Below are positions 44,701 through 56,250 of a stretch of DNA of 64,000 nt, one piece after another; the first letter of the stretch is position 1; every line of letters starts with the position of its first letter. Under the pieces are notes generated by a model. That model was not told the DNA's origin. It worked only from the letters and a program-made list of their open reading frames with translations, and ran no database searches. Where the stretch lies: positions 186,001-250,000 of the forward strand of contig CAWJAJ010000016.1 of NCBI GenBank assembly GCA_963840805.1, written 5' to 3'. A program made the position numbers and the translations under genes. Origin of the DNA: CADEEN01 sp963840805 (lineage in GTDB: Bacteria; Pseudomonadota; Gammaproteobacteria; Burkholderiales; Burkholderiaceae_C).

Positions 44701-46361
44701 ATGAACACCACCATCAAGACCGGCGCCGTGGCACCCTCCGTCAACAGCGGCGCCGACATCGCCGACTGGCGCCCCGAGGACGACGCGTTCTGGGAATCGC
44801 ACCGGCAAGAAGATCGCCTACCGCAACCTCTGGATCTCGGTGCCCGCGCTGCTGTGCGGCTTCGCGGTCTGGGGCATGTGGGGAATCATCACCGTGCAGA
44901 TGCTCAACCTGGGCTTCCCGTTCACCCAGGCCGAGCTGTTCACGCTGACCGCGATCGCCGGCATCTCCGGCGCCACGATGCGCATCCCGGCCTCGTTCCT
45001 GATCCGCCTGGCCGGCGGGCGCAACACCATCTTCCTGACCACCGCGATGCTGCTGGCGCCGGCCATCGGCACCGGCATCGTGCTGCAGCACAAGGACTGG
45101 CCGCTGTGGGCCTTCCAGCTGATGGCGCTGTGGTCGGGCGTGGGCGGCGGCAACTTCGCCAGCTCGATGTCCAACATCAGCACCTTCTTCCCGAAGCGGC
45201 TGCAGGGCACGGCGCTGGGCCTCAACGCCGGCATCGGCAACTTCGGCGTGACGACGATGCAGATCGTGATCCCGCTGGTGATGACGGTGGGCCTGTTCGG
45301 CGCCTTCGGCGGCGAGCCGATGACGCTGCTGAAGGACAGCGGCTGGATCTTCGGCAAGATCGCCGCCGGCACGCCGACCTGGATCCAGAACGCCGGCTTC
45401 GCCTGGGTGCTGTCGCTGGTGCCGCTGTCGATCCTGTGCTGGTTCGGCATGAACAACCTGAAGACGGTGTCGCCCGACACCGGCAACCCGATCGTCGCGT
45501 TCGCCAAGATCACCTGGCTGTACACGCTGGCCTTCATCCCGTCGATCCTCGGCCTGTACCTGTACCTGCCCAAGCCCACCGGCCTGGGCCTGATCAGCAT
45601 GTGGGTGGCGATCCCGCTGGACATCGTCAGCCGCGCTGCTGGTGATGAAGCTCGCCGCCTTCGGCCCGATGAAGGAGAACGTCGCCAAGCAGTTCGCGAT
45701 CTTCAAGCGACAAGCACACCTGGTCGCTGACGGCGCTGTACATCGTGACCTTCGGCTCGTTCATCGGCTTCTCGATGGCGCTGCCGCTGTCGATCACGGT
45801 GATCTTCGGCATCAGCCACGTGCCCGACGCCAGACGGCGTGATGCAGCACACGCTGAAGAACCCGAACGCGCCGTCGGCGTTCACCTACGCCTGGATCGG
45901 CCCCTTCGTCGGCGCCGCGGTGCGGCCGATCGGCGGCTGGATCTCCGACAAGGTCGGCGGCTCGATCGTCACGCAGGTCATCTCGGCGGTGATGGTGGTG
46001 GCCTCGGTGGCGGTCGGCTACGTGATGATGCAGGCCTACGGCTCGGCGACGCCGGAGCAGTACTTCCCGATGTTCCTGGGCCTGTTCATCGTGCTGTTCG
46101 TCGCCAGCGGCATCGGCAACGGCTCGACCTTCCGCACCATCGGCGTGATCTTCGACCGCACGCAGGCCGGCCCGGTGCTGGGCTGGACCTCGGCGATCGC
46201 CGCCTACGGCGCCTTCGTCGCGCCGATCGTGATCGGCGACCAGATCAAGGCCGGCACGCCGCAGGACGCGATGTACGGCTTCGCGATCTTCTACGCGCTG
46301 TGCCTGGTGCTGAACTGGTGGTTCTACCTGCGCGCGCAACGCCTACGTGAAGAACCCCTGA
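44701..46361 (+). CDS. narK: NarK-type nitrate/nitrite antiporter 2 (several frameshifts)
   Basis: N-terminal extension NTTIKTGAVAPSVNSGADIADWRPEDDAFW, then AYRNLWISVPALLCGFAVWG, TLTAIAGISGATMRIPASFLIRLAGGRNT, GVGGGNFASSMSNISTFFPK and GLNAGIGNFGVTTMQIVIPL (nitrate signature), VGAAVRPIGGWISDKVGG and ASGIGNGSTFRTIGVIF (second signature). The long form with an N-terminal extension and a large central loop is the NarK2 (nitrate/nitrite exchanger) type. Frame changes near 44810, 45631, 45708, 45832 and 46335. The corrected end is YVKNP with TGA at 46359-46361. caggaa before ATG 44701 is a weak Shine-Dalgarno. Confidence 0.87.
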
Positions 46362-46400
46362 GCCGCAACGCATCGCGCCACGCCCCTGCCTGCACCCACC

Positions 46401-47811
46401 ATGGCCGCCGCGCAGGTCATCGACCACTGGAACCCCGAGGATCCGGGGTTCTGGGCGCGCCAGTGGCCGCGGCGTCGCGCGCGCGCAACCTGTGGCTGTC
46501 GATCCCGGCGCTGATGCTGGCCTTCGCGGTGTGGATGGTGTGGTCGCGTGGTGGTCGTGCACCTGCCGGCAGCGGGCTTCCGCTACTCGACCAACCAGCT
46601 GTTCTGGCTCGCCGCGCTGCCGGCGCTGTGCGGGCGCCACGCTGCGCATCTTCTACGCCTTCGTGGTGCCGATCTTCGGCGGCCGGCGCTTCGACCGCGC
46701 TGGCCACCGCCAGCCTGCTGCTGCCGGCGCTCGGCATCGGCTTCGCGGTGCAGCGACCCGGACACGCCGTACGAGGCGATGGTCGCGCTGGCGCTGCTGT
46801 GCGGCCTCGGCGGCGGCAACTTCGCCAGTCTCGCATGGCGCAACATCAGCTTCTTCTTCCCGACCGCGCGCAAGGGCTACGCGCTGGGCCTGAACGCCGG
46901 CCTGGGCAACCTGGGCGTGTCGCTCGTGCAGTTGGCGGTGCCGCTGGTCGATCACGGCGCGGCATCTTCGGCGCGCTCGGCGGCGCGCCGCAGGCTCACC
47001 GACGACGGGCAACGCCGATGTGGCTGCAGAACGCCGGCTTCGTCTGGGTGCCGTTCATCGCGCGTCAGCGCGCTGGCCGCCTGGCTCGGCATGGACGACC
47101 TCGGCCGACGCGAAGGCCGGCTTCGCCGAGCAGGCGGTGATCTTCACGCGCAAGCACAACTGGCTGCTGTGCTGGCTCTACCTCGGCACCTTCGGCTAGC
47201 TTCATCGGCTACTCGGCCGGGCTTCCGCTGCTGATCCAGACCCAGTTCCCCGGCATCGACGCCGCTGCAGTACGCGTGGCTCGGGCCGCTGGTCGGCGCG
47301 CTGATGCGCCCGCCGGGCGGCTGGCTCGCCGACCGGCTCGGCGGCGCGCGCGTCACCTTCTGGTGCTTCGTCGTCGATGGCCGTCGGCGTGGTCGCGCGT
47401 GCTGCACTGCCTGCCGCGGCCCGGCGACGGCGCGGCCACTTCGGCGGCTTCCTGGCGATGCTTCGTGGCTGCTGTTCGTCGCCAGCCGGCATCGGCAACG
47501 GCAGCGACCTTCCGCATGATCCCGGTGATCTTCCTCGCCGACCGCCAGCGCGCTCGCCGGCGCGCTGCCGACGGCGACGCAGGCGCAGGCCGCCAAGGAC
47601 GCCAACAAGGAAGCCGCCGCGGTGCTCGGCTTCGCGTCAGCGCCATCGGCGCCTACGGCGGCTTCTTCATTCCCGAAGAGCTACGGCACGTCGATCGCCG
47701 TCGACCGGCGGCCCGGACAGCTGCGCTGTACGCCTTCCTCGTCTTCTACCTGACCTGCATCGCGATGACGTGGTGGTACTACAGCCGCAAGACGCGGAGA
47801 TGCCGTGCTGA
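46401..47811 (+). CDS. Third NarK-like major facilitator (heavily frameshifted)
   Basis: The start AAAQVIDHWNPEDPGFWARQ resembles the narK2 N-terminus. Following frames gives NLWLSIPALMLAFAVWMVWS, YSTNQLFWLAALPALCG, ATLRIFYAFVVPIFGGRR, GLGGGNFASLAWRNISFFFP, GYALGLNAGLGNLGVSLVQL, LLCWLYLGTFGSFIGYSAGL, VGALMRPPGGWLADRLGGAR, ASGIGNGSTFRMIPVIF and YAFLVFYLTCIAMTWWYY, ending EMPC before TGA at 47809. Both NarK signatures are present. At least fifteen single-base indels lie within 1.4 kb. Three NarK paralogues before narG is more than usual; this one could be a nitrite exporter. Whether it is functional depends on whether the indels are real. Confidence 0.75.
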
Positions 47812-47891
47812 CGACCTGACCCGACAACCCAGGCCGGCGCTCCTCCGGGACGTCGGCGACCCCGACGACGCCACGACGACCAGAGGCTCAC

Positions 47892-50800
47892 ATGAGCCAC
47901 TTCCTCGATCGACTGACCTACTTCGCGCAACCGCGCCAGACCTTCTCGACGGCCACGGCGTGGTCGACCGGCGAAGACCGCACCTGGGAGGACGCCTACC
48001 GCAACCGCTGGGCGCACGACAAGATCGTGCGCTCGACGCACGGCGTCAACTGCACCGGCTCGTGCCGCTGGAAGATCTACGTCAAGGGCGGCATCGTCAC
48101 CTGGGAGACCCAGCAGACCGACTACCCGCGCACCCGCCCGGACATGCCCAACCACGAGCCGCGCGGCTGCTCGCGCGGCGCCAGCTACTCCTGGTACCTC
48201 TACAGCGCCAACCGCGTCAAGTACCCGATGGTGCGCGGCCGGCTGCTCAAGCTGCTGGCGCGAGGCGCGGCAAGACGCTGGCGCCGGTCGAGGCCTGGGC
48301 GTCGATCGTCGAGGACGCCGGCAAGCGGCGCGATCGTACAAGCAGGTGCGCGGCCTGGGCGGCTTCGTGCGCTCGACGCTGGGACGAGGTCAACGAGATC
48401 ATCGCCGCGGCCAACGTCTACACGATCAAGACGCACGGCCCCGACCGCGTGATCGGCTTCTCGCCGATCCCGGCGATGTCGATGGTCAGCTACGCCGCCG
48501 GCAGCCGCTACCTGTCGCTGATCGGCGGCGTGTGCATGAGCTTCTACGACTGGTACTGCGACCTGCCGCCGGCCAGCCCGCAGATCTGGGGCGAGCAGAC
48601 CGACGTGCCCGAGTCGGCCGACTGGTACAACTCGACGTTCATCATCGCCTGGGGCTCGCAACGTGCCGCAGACGCGCACGCCCGACGCGCACTTCTTCAC
48701 CGAGGTGCGCTACAAGGGCGCGAAGACGGTGGCGGTCACGCCCGACTACTCCGAGGTCGCCAAGCTCGCCGACCTCTGGCTGCATCCGAAGCAGGGCACC
48801 GACGCCGCGCTGGCGATGGCGATGGGCCACGTGATCCTGAAGGAGTTCTACTCGTCGACGCAGGCCGTCGCGCGTACTTCGACGACTACGCCGCCGCTAC
48901 ACCGACATGCCGATGCTGGTGAAGCTCAAGGAGCAGACCTGCCCGACGGCAGACGCGCTGGTGCCCGACCGCTACCTGCGCGCGTCGCGACTTCGCCGAC
49001 AGGCTCGGCCAGGCCAACAACCCGGAATGGAAGACGGTGGCCTTCGACGAGCGACCGGCAAGCGTCGTGCTGCCGCAACGGCTCGATCGGCTTCCGCTGG
49101 GGCCAGAAGGCCGCGCCGACGCGGCAAGTGGAACCTCGAGGACGAAGGAGGCGCGCCACGGCGCGCGACGTGAAGCTCAAGCTGTCGCTGCTCGAGGACG
49201 GCGCGCAGGCGCACGAGGTGGTCGACGTCGCGTTCCCGTACTTCGGCGGCATCGCGCACGACGCACTTCCGGCCAACGACCAGGGCGGCGACGTGCTGGT
49301 GCGCAACGTGCCCGGTGCGCATCGCGCTCGGCAAGCTCGGCGACGGCGAGGCGCTGGTCGCCACCGTGTTCGACCTGCAGGTGCGCGCAACTACGGCGTC
49401 GATCGCGGCCTGCCGGGCGAGCTGGCGGCGACGAGCTTACGACGACGACGTGCCCTACACGCCGGCCTGGCAGGAGAAGATCACCGGCGTGCCGCGCGAC
49501 CAGGTCGATCACGGTGGCGCGCCAGTTCGCCGACAACGCCGACAAGACGCACGGCAAGTCGATGATCATCATCGGCGCGGCGATGAACCACTGGTACCAC
49601 GCCGACATGAACTACCGCGGCGTCATCAACATGCTGATGATGTGCGGCTGCGTCGGCCAGACCGGCGGCGGCTGGGCGCACTACGTCGGCCAGGAGAAGC
49701 TGCGGCCGCAGACCGGCTGGACGGCGCTCGCCTTCGCGCTCGACTGGATCCGCCCGCCGCGGCAGCATGAACTCGCACCGTCGTTCTTCTACGCGCACAC
49801 CGACCAGTGGCGCTACGAGAAGCTCGGCGTGGAGGAGATCCTCTCGCCGCTGGCCGACCCGAACGAGTACGCGCGGCAGCCTGATCGACTTCAACGTGCG
49901 CGCCGAGCGCATGGGCTGGCTGCCGAGCGCGCCGCAGCTGCAGACCAACCCGCTGCAGGTCGTGCAAGGACGCCGCGGCGGCCGGCGTCGACGCCGAAGG
50001 ACTACGCGGTCAAGGCGCTGAAGGACGGCGCGCTGCAGCATGAGCTGCGAGGATCCGGACGCACCCGCAGAACTTCCCGCGCAACCTGTTCGTCTGGCGC
50101 TCCAACCTGCTGGGCTCCTCGCGGCAAGGGCCACGAGTACTTCCTCAAGCACCTGCTCGGCACCAGCCACGGCGTGCAGGGCAAGGATCTCGGCGCGCGA
50201 CGGCGGCCGAAGCCCGAGGAGGTCGTCTGGCACGACGAGGCGCCCGAAGGCAAGCTCGACCTGCTGGTCACGCTCGACTTCCGCATGAGCACGACCTGCC
50301 TGTACTCGCGACATCGTGCTGCCGACCGCGACCTGGTACGAGAAGAACGACCTCAACACCTGCGACATGCACCCGTTCATCCACCCGCTGTCGGCGGCGG
50401 TCGACCCGGCGTGGCAGTCGCGCAGCGACTGGGAGATCTACAAGGGCATCGCGAAGAAGTTCAGCGAGGTCTGCGTCGGCCACCTCGGCGTCGAGAAGGA
50501 ACTGGTGCTGACGCCGCTGATGCACGACACGCCGGCCGAGCTGGCGCAGCCGCTCGACGTCAAGGACTGGAAGAAGGGCGAGTGCGAGCTGATCCCCGGC
50601 AAGACCGCGCCGCAGATCGCGGTGGTCGAGCGCGACTACCCGAACATCTACAAGCGCTTCACCGCGCTCGGGCCGCTGATGAACAAGGTCGGCAACGGCG
50701 GCAAGGGCATCGCCTGGAACACCGAGACCGAGGTCAAGCAGCTCGGCGAGCTGAACGGCCTGGTGCCGGCCGACGGGCGTCACCAAGGGCATGCCGCAGA

Positions 50801-51736
50801 TCGAGACCGACATCGACGCCTGCGAAGTGGTGCTGCAGCTCGCGCCCGAGACCAACGGCCACGTCGCGGTCAAGGCCTGGGAGGCGCTGTCGCAAGGCGA
50901 CCGGCCGCGAGCACACGCACCTGGCGCTGCACCGCGAGGACGAGAAGATCCGCTTCCGCGACATCCAGGCGCAGCCGCGCAAGATCATCAGCTCGCCCGA
51001 CCTGGAGCGGCATCGAGAGCGAGACACGTCGAGCTACAACGCCGGCTACACCAACGTGCACGAGCTGATCCCGTGGCGCACGCTGACCGGCCGCCAGCAG
51101 TTCTACCAGGACCACCCGTGGATGCTCGCCTTCGGCGAGGGCTTCTGCGAGCTACCGCCCGCCGGTGGACCTGAAGACCACGCGCCGGATCCACGGCATC
51201 AAGCCCAACGGCAACCCGGAGATCGTGCTCAACTTCATCACGCCGCACCAGAAGTGGGGCATCCACTCGCACCTACACCGACAACCTGATGATGCTGACG
51301 CTGATCGCGCGGCGGGCCGATCGTCTGGCTGTCCGAGGACGACGCGAAGCAGCGCCGGCATCGTGGACAACGACTGGATCGAGCTGTTCAACGTCAACGG
51401 CGCGATCGCGGCGCGCGCGGTGGTCAGCCAGCGCGTCAACCCCGGCATGGTGATGATGTACCACGCGCAGGAGAAGATCGTGAACACGCCGGGCTCGGAG
51501 ATCACCGGCGCGCGCGGCGGCATCCACAACTCGGTGACGCGCATCGTGCTCAAGCCCACGCACATGATCGGCGGCTACGCGCAGCTGTCAGCTACGGCTT
51601 CAACTACTACGGCACCATCGGCACCAACCGCGACGAGTTCGTCGTCGTGCGCAAGATGAACAAGGTCGACTGGCTCGACACGCCGGTCGGCGAAGAACTG
51701 GTCGCGCCGACGCAAGCCCAAGGAGAAGCCGCATGA
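47892..51736 (+). CDS. narG: Respiratory nitrate reductase alpha subunit (many frameshifts)
   Basis: The Mo-bisMGD catalytic subunit reducing nitrate to nitrite on the cytoplasmic side. The N-terminal [4Fe-4S] ligands of the His-Cys3 type are in RSTHGVNCTGSC and PRGCSRGAS. Further conserved blocks: TDYPRTRPDMPNHEP, VIGFSPIPAMSMVSYAAGSR, GEQTDVPESADWYNSTFIIA (Asp ligand region), MNHWYHADMNYRGVINMLMM, CVGQTGGGWAHYVGQEKLRP, PFIHPLSAAVDPAWQSRSDW, TNVHELIPWRTLTGRQQFYQ, MMYHAQEKIVNTPGSEITGA, SVTRIVLKPTHMIGGYAQLS. About twenty or more indels break the frame between 47945 and 51595, mostly net +1 with a few net -1. The stop overlaps narH as ATGA. Confidence 0.93.
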
Positions 51737-53265
51737 AGATCCGCGCACAGATCGGCATGGTGCTGAACCTCGACAAGTGCATCGGCTGCCACACCTGCTC
51801 GGTCACCTGCAAGAACGTCTGGACCAGCCGCCCGGGCATGGAGTACGCCTGGTTCAACAACGTCGAGACCAAGCCCGGCATCGGCTACCCGAAGGAGTGG
51901 GAGAACCAGGACAAGTGGAACGGCGGCTGGGTCCGCAAGGCCGACGGCACGATCGAGCCGCGCCAGGGCGGCAAGTGGAAGCTGCTGATGAAGATCTTCG
52001 CCAACCCCAACCTGCCGCAGATCGACGACTACTACGAGCCGTTCACCTTCGACTACGACCACCTGCAGACGCGCGCCCGAGATGAAGGCCGCGCCGACCG
52101 CGCGCCCGCGCAGCCTGATCACCGGCCAGCGGATGGAGAAGATCGACTGGGGCCCGAACTGGGAGGAGATCCTCGGCGGCGAGTTCGCCAAGCGCAGCAA
52201 GGACAGCGAACTTCGACGACATCCAGAAGGACATCTACGGCCAGTTCGAGAACACCTTCATGATGTACCTGCCGCGGCTGTGCGAGCACTGCCTGAACCC
52301 GGCGTGCGTCGCGTCGCTGCCCGTCGGGCTCGATCTACAAGCGCGAGGAAGACGGCATCGTGCTGATCGACCAGGACAAGTGCCGCGGCTGGCGCATGTG
52401 CGTGTCGCGGCTGCCCGTACAAGAAGATCTACTACAACTGGAAGAGCGGCAAGGCCGAGAAGTGCATCTTCTGCTACCCGCGCATCGAGGCCGGCCAGCC
52501 GACGGTGTGCTCGCGAGACCTGCGTCGGCCGCATCCGCTACCTCGGCGTGCTGCTCTACGACGCCGACCGCATCGAGGAAGCCGCCAGCGTCGAGCACGA
52601 CCGCGACCTGTACCAGGCGCAGCTCGACATCTTCCTCGACCCGAACGACCCGAAGGTGATCGCGCAGGCGCGCGCCGACGGCATCCCCGACAGCTGGCTG
52701 GAGGCGCGCGCAAGAGCCCGGTCTACAAGATGGCGGTGCGACTGGAAGGTGGCGCTGCCGCTGCACCCCGAGTACCGCACGCTGCCGATGGTCTGGTACG
52801 TGCCGCCGCTGTCGCCGATCACCGCGGCGGCCAACGCCGGCCACATCGGCACCAACGGCGAGATCCCCGACGTGCAAGCAGCTGCGCATCCCGGTCAAGT
52901 ACCTCGCCAACCTGCTGACCGCCGGCGACACGGCGCCGGTGGTGCGCGCGCTCGAACGCATGCTGGCGATGCGCGCCTACCAGCGCGACAAGCACGTCGA
53001 GCGGCGCGAGCAACCCGCGGTGCTGGAGCAGGTCGGCCTGACGCGTGGCCGAGGTCGAGGACATGTACCGCGTGATGGCGATCGCCAACTACGAGGACCG
53101 CTTCGTCATCCCGACCACGCACCGCGAGTACGCCGAGAACGCCTTCAACGTGCGCGGCGGCTGCGGCTTCTCGTTCGGCAACGGCTGCTCCGAAGGCGTC
53201 GAGCGAGACCAGCCTGTTCGGCAGCGAGAAGAAGCGCACGATTCCCGATCAAGGCGGAGGTCTGA
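51733..53265 (+). CDS. narH: Respiratory nitrate reductase beta subunit (many frameshifts)
   Basis: The electron-transfer subunit with four Fe-S clusters. Cys groups in order: LDKCIGCHTCSVTCKNVW, RLCEHCLNPACVASLP, DKCRGWRMC (Trp replacing a Cys, typical of the [3Fe-4S] site), and EKCIFCYPRIEAGQPTVC with ETCVGRIRYLG. Later blocks: EYRTLPMVWYVPPLSPITA, FNVRGGCGFSFGNGCSEG. Frame changes lie near 52078, 52208, 52330, 52420, 52512, 52712, 52740, 52876, 53045 and 53206. The natural end is IKAEV with TGA at 53263-53265, two bases before narJ. Confidence 0.93.
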
Positions 53266-53267
53266 CC

Positions 53268-53969
53268 ATGAGCCACTCGACCAGACCCCGACCGATGACG
53301 CAGCACGCTGCGCGTGCTGGCCGCGGCTGCTCGGCTACCCCGACGCCGAGCTGCGCGCGCCACCTGCCGACGAGATGCGCGAGCTGCTGCACGCCGAGGC
53401 GGCGCTGTCGCCGCGCGCGGCTGGCCGAGCTCGACGCGCTGATCGACGCGCTGCAGCGCGGCGACGCGCATCGACGCCGAGGCCGACTACGTGCGAGCTG
53501 TTCGACCGCGGCCGCGCGCACCGCGCTGCACCTGTTCGAGCACGTGCACGGCGACTCGCGCGACCGCGGCCCGGCGATGGTCGACCTGGCGCAGACCTAC
53601 GAGCAGGCCGGCCTGCTGCTCGGCCGCCGGCGAGCTGCCCGACTACCTGCCGGTGGTGCTCGAGTTCGCCGTCGACGCAGCCGCCGCGCGAGGCGCGCGC
53701 CTTCCTCGGCGAGATGCGCGCACATCCTCAACGTGCATCTTCAGCGCGCTGCAGCAGCGCGACAGCGCCTACGCCAGCGTGCTCGGCGCGCTGCTCGAGC
53801 TGGCCGGCGAGACGGCGCAGGCCGGTGAAGCTCGCCGCCGAGGAGCCGCTCGACGAGAGCTGGGCCGAGCCGGTGGTCTTCGACGGCTGCTCGTCCAAGG
53901 GCCAGGCCCGGCCCGGGCCAGCCGCAGCCGATCCACGTCGTCCGCAAGAACCGCATCCACCGGCAGTAG
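53268..53969 (+). CDS. narJ: Nitrate reductase molybdenum cofactor assembly chaperone (many frameshifts)
   Basis: About 225 residues once frames are joined. NarJ is the dedicated chaperone that holds NarG until cofactor insertion and is not part of the final complex. Recognisable pieces: LLGYPDAELR, LHAEAALSP, LIDALQRGD, LHLFEHVHGDSRDRGPAMVD, LAQTYEQAGLLL, ELPDYLPVVLEFAVD, QQRDSAYASVLGALLELAGE and DESWAEPVVFDGCSS. The C-terminus ends VVRKNRIHRQ. Roughly eight indels. Start 53268, two bases after the narH stop. Confidence 0.85.
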
Positions 53970-53973
53970 CCGC

Positions 53974-54725
53974 ATGAACCCCGTCATGTCCTACCTGCAC
54001 AACTTCTTCTTCAACGTCTACCCGTACATCTGCCTGGCGGTGTTCTTCATGGGCAGCCTGGCGCGCTTCGACCGCGACCAGTACACCTGGAAGAGCGATT
54101 CGTCGCAGATGCTGCGCGCCGGCCAGCTGCGCTGGGGCAGCAACCTGTTCCACATCGGCATCCTGTTCCTGTTCTTCGGCCACCTGGTCGGCCTGCTCAC
54201 GCCGCACTGGGTGTACGAGCCCTTCATCACGCGCGCCGCAGAAGCAGATGCTGGCCATCGTCTCCGGCGGCATCGCCGGCGCTGGTCTGCTTCGTCGGCC
54301 TGACGCTGCTGCTGCACCGGCGCATCTTCGACCCGCGCATCCGCCTGACCAGCCACCGCACCGACCTGGCGATCCTGGTCATCCTGTGGGTGCAGCTGGT
54401 GCTCGGCCTGATCACGCTGCCGTTCTCGTTCGCGCACCGCGCCGGACGCGCACGCGATGCTGATCCTGGCCAGCTACCTGCAGGGCATCGCCACCTTCGC
54501 GCCCGACGCCAGCCGTGCTGGCCGGCATCGACTGGCCGTTCAAGGTGCACATGCTGCTGGGCATGACGATCTTCCTGCTGTTCCCGTTCAGCCGCCTGGT
54601 GCACGTGTGGAGCGGCTTCGCCACGGTGGCCTACCTGTTCCGCCCGTACCAGGTGGTGCGCACGCCGGCGCCTGAACGTGCCGGCCGGCCACAACCAGCC
54701 GCGGCCGCGCGGCGCTGAACCGTGA
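53974..54725 (+). CDS. narI: Respiratory nitrate reductase gamma subunit, cytochrome b (several frameshifts)
   Basis: The membrane cytochrome b that oxidises quinol and passes electrons to NarH. FFFNVYPYICLAVFFMGSLARF starts the first helix. Heme-ligand histidines are in WGSNLFHIGILFLFFGHLVGL (two) and FKVHMLLGMTIFLLFPFSRLVHVWS (two), all four kept. TDLAILVILWVQLVLGLITL lies between. Frame changes near 54240, 54282, 54443, 54515 and 54667. The corrected C-terminus NVPAGHNQPRPRGAEP ends at 54725. Confidence 0.92.
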
Positions 54726-54735
54726 GGAGCCACGC

Positions 54736-55529
54736 ATGCTCGACATCGAAGCCCGCGCCGTGCCGCGCATCAACGGCGTGGCGCTGCATGCCGCGCGGCG
54801 AAGTGCTGGCCGCCGACGAACTGCGCCAGCGCGCCTGCACCGAGCTGCTGCGCCAGGCGGCGATGCGGGCCGGCCTGCTCGCCGCCGACGATCCGGCGCC
54901 GCGCGACGGCGCGATCAGCGAAGCGCGCCAGCGCCGCGATCGAAGCGCTGCTCGAGCGCGAGCTGGCGCTGCCCGAGCCGTCGGACGAGGCCTGCCGGCG
55001 CCACTCACGCCGCCCATGCCGGCGCGCTACCGCGTCGGCGAGCGCGTGCACGCTGCGCCACGTGCTGTTCGCGGTGACGCCCGGCGTCGACGTCGACGCC
55101 CTGCGCAAGCGCGCCGAGGCCTGCCTGCTCGACCTGCGCTGCCACGACGGCGACGGCGAGGCCGACCGCTTTGCCGCGCGCGGCGGCGCAGCTGTCCAAC
55201 TGCCCGAGCGGCGCCGAGGGCGGCGAGCTGGGCTGGCTCGACGCGCGCCGACTGCGCGCCCGAGTTCGCGCGCGAGATGTTCGGCCACGCCGAGGTCGGC
55301 GTGCTGCCGCGCCTGGTGCACAGCCGCTTCGGGCTGCACGTGGTCGAGGTGCTGGCGCGCGAGCCCGGCGCGGCGCCGCCGTTCGAGGCCGTGCGCCGGC
55401 GCGTGGCGCAGGCGCTGCGCCAGCAGGCCTTCGTCACCGCGCTGCGCCAGTACCTGCAGCTGCTGGCCGGCCAGCGCGCGCGTCGAAGGCGTGGACCTGG
55501 ACGCCGCCGACACGCCGCTGGTGCAGTAG
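54736..55529 (+). CDS. PpiC/NifM-like peptidyl-prolyl cis-trans isomerase (several frameshifts)
   Basis: About 260 residues. The N-terminus IEARAVPRINGVALHAA and AADELRQRACTELLRQAAMR resemble NifM. The parvulin domain is RHVLFAVTPGVDVDALRKRAE, SNCPSGAEGGELGWLDA, EFAREMFGHAEVGVLPRLVH and SRFGLHVVEVLAREPG. Rotamases of this type follow narI in many beta- and gammaproteobacterial nar operons and are thought to help fold the reductase. Without a signal peptide it should be cytosolic. Frame changes near 54800, 54925, 55010, 55055 and 55190. Ends at TAG 55527-55529. Confidence 0.82.
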
Positions 55530-55551
55530 GCGCCGCGGGCCGGCCGCGACG

Positions 55552-56250
55552 ATGCCCGACGAACTGCTGCGAACGGCTGCGGCGCTTTCACGACGACGCC
55601 TTCCCGCAGTACCGCGCGCAGTTCCAGTCGCTGGTCGACGACGGCCAGCACCCGACGACGCTGTTCATCGGCTGTTCCGATTCGCGCCTGGTGCCTTACC
55701 TGCTCACCGGCACCGGGCCGGGCGAGCTGTTCCTGGTGCGCAACGTCGGCGCCTTCGTGCCGCCGCACGACGGCTCGGCCGGCTACCACGGCACCGCCGC
55801 GGCGATCGAGTTCGCGGTGCTCAACCTGGACGTCAGCGCGCATCGTCGTCTGCGGCCACAGCCATTGCGGCGGCATCCGCGCGCTGTACGAAGGCGTGCC
55901 GGCCGCAGGCCACGAACCTGGCGCCTGGCTCGAACTCGGCCGCGAGGCGGTGCTGCCGGTGGCCGAGCCGGCGCCCGAGGCGCTGCGCCGCACCGAGCAG
56001 CGCGCCGTGGTGCTGCAGCTCGAACGCCTGATGGACTACCCGATGGTGCGCGAGCGCGTCGAGGCCGGCAGCCTCGCGCTGCACGGCTGGCACTACGTGA
56101 TCGAGGACGGCGAGGTGCATGTGTTCGATGTGCAAGGCCGGCGCGTTCGTTCCGGCGTCCAATGCCGAGCACGCCGGCACCGGCCCCTACGCGGGCTACC
56201 GCGAGCCATCGGCGTATCCTGCCGCCGAGACCCTGCCGCCCTGCCCATGA
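55552..56250 (+). CDS. Beta-class carbonic anhydrase (several frameshifts)
   Basis: About 225 residues. Zinc ligands and catalytic Asp-Arg pair: TLFIGCSDSRLVPYLLTG and the VVCGHSHCGGIRALYEG segment (Cys, Asp, His, Cys). GELFLVRNVGAFVPPH and GTAAAIEFAVLNLDVS are typical. It interconverts CO2 and bicarbonate in the cytosol. Why it is in a nar operon is unclear; bicarbonate or pH supply during nitrate respiration is a guess. Frame changes near 55570, 55840, 55907 and 56135. The stop overlaps the next ATG (ATGA). Confidence 0.85.

Noticed and set aside
47892..53969. Idea that the nar genes use widespread programmed frameshifting
   Set aside because: No shared slippery sequence or stimulatory element recurs at the break points, shifts occur in both directions, and unrelated genes show the same pattern.
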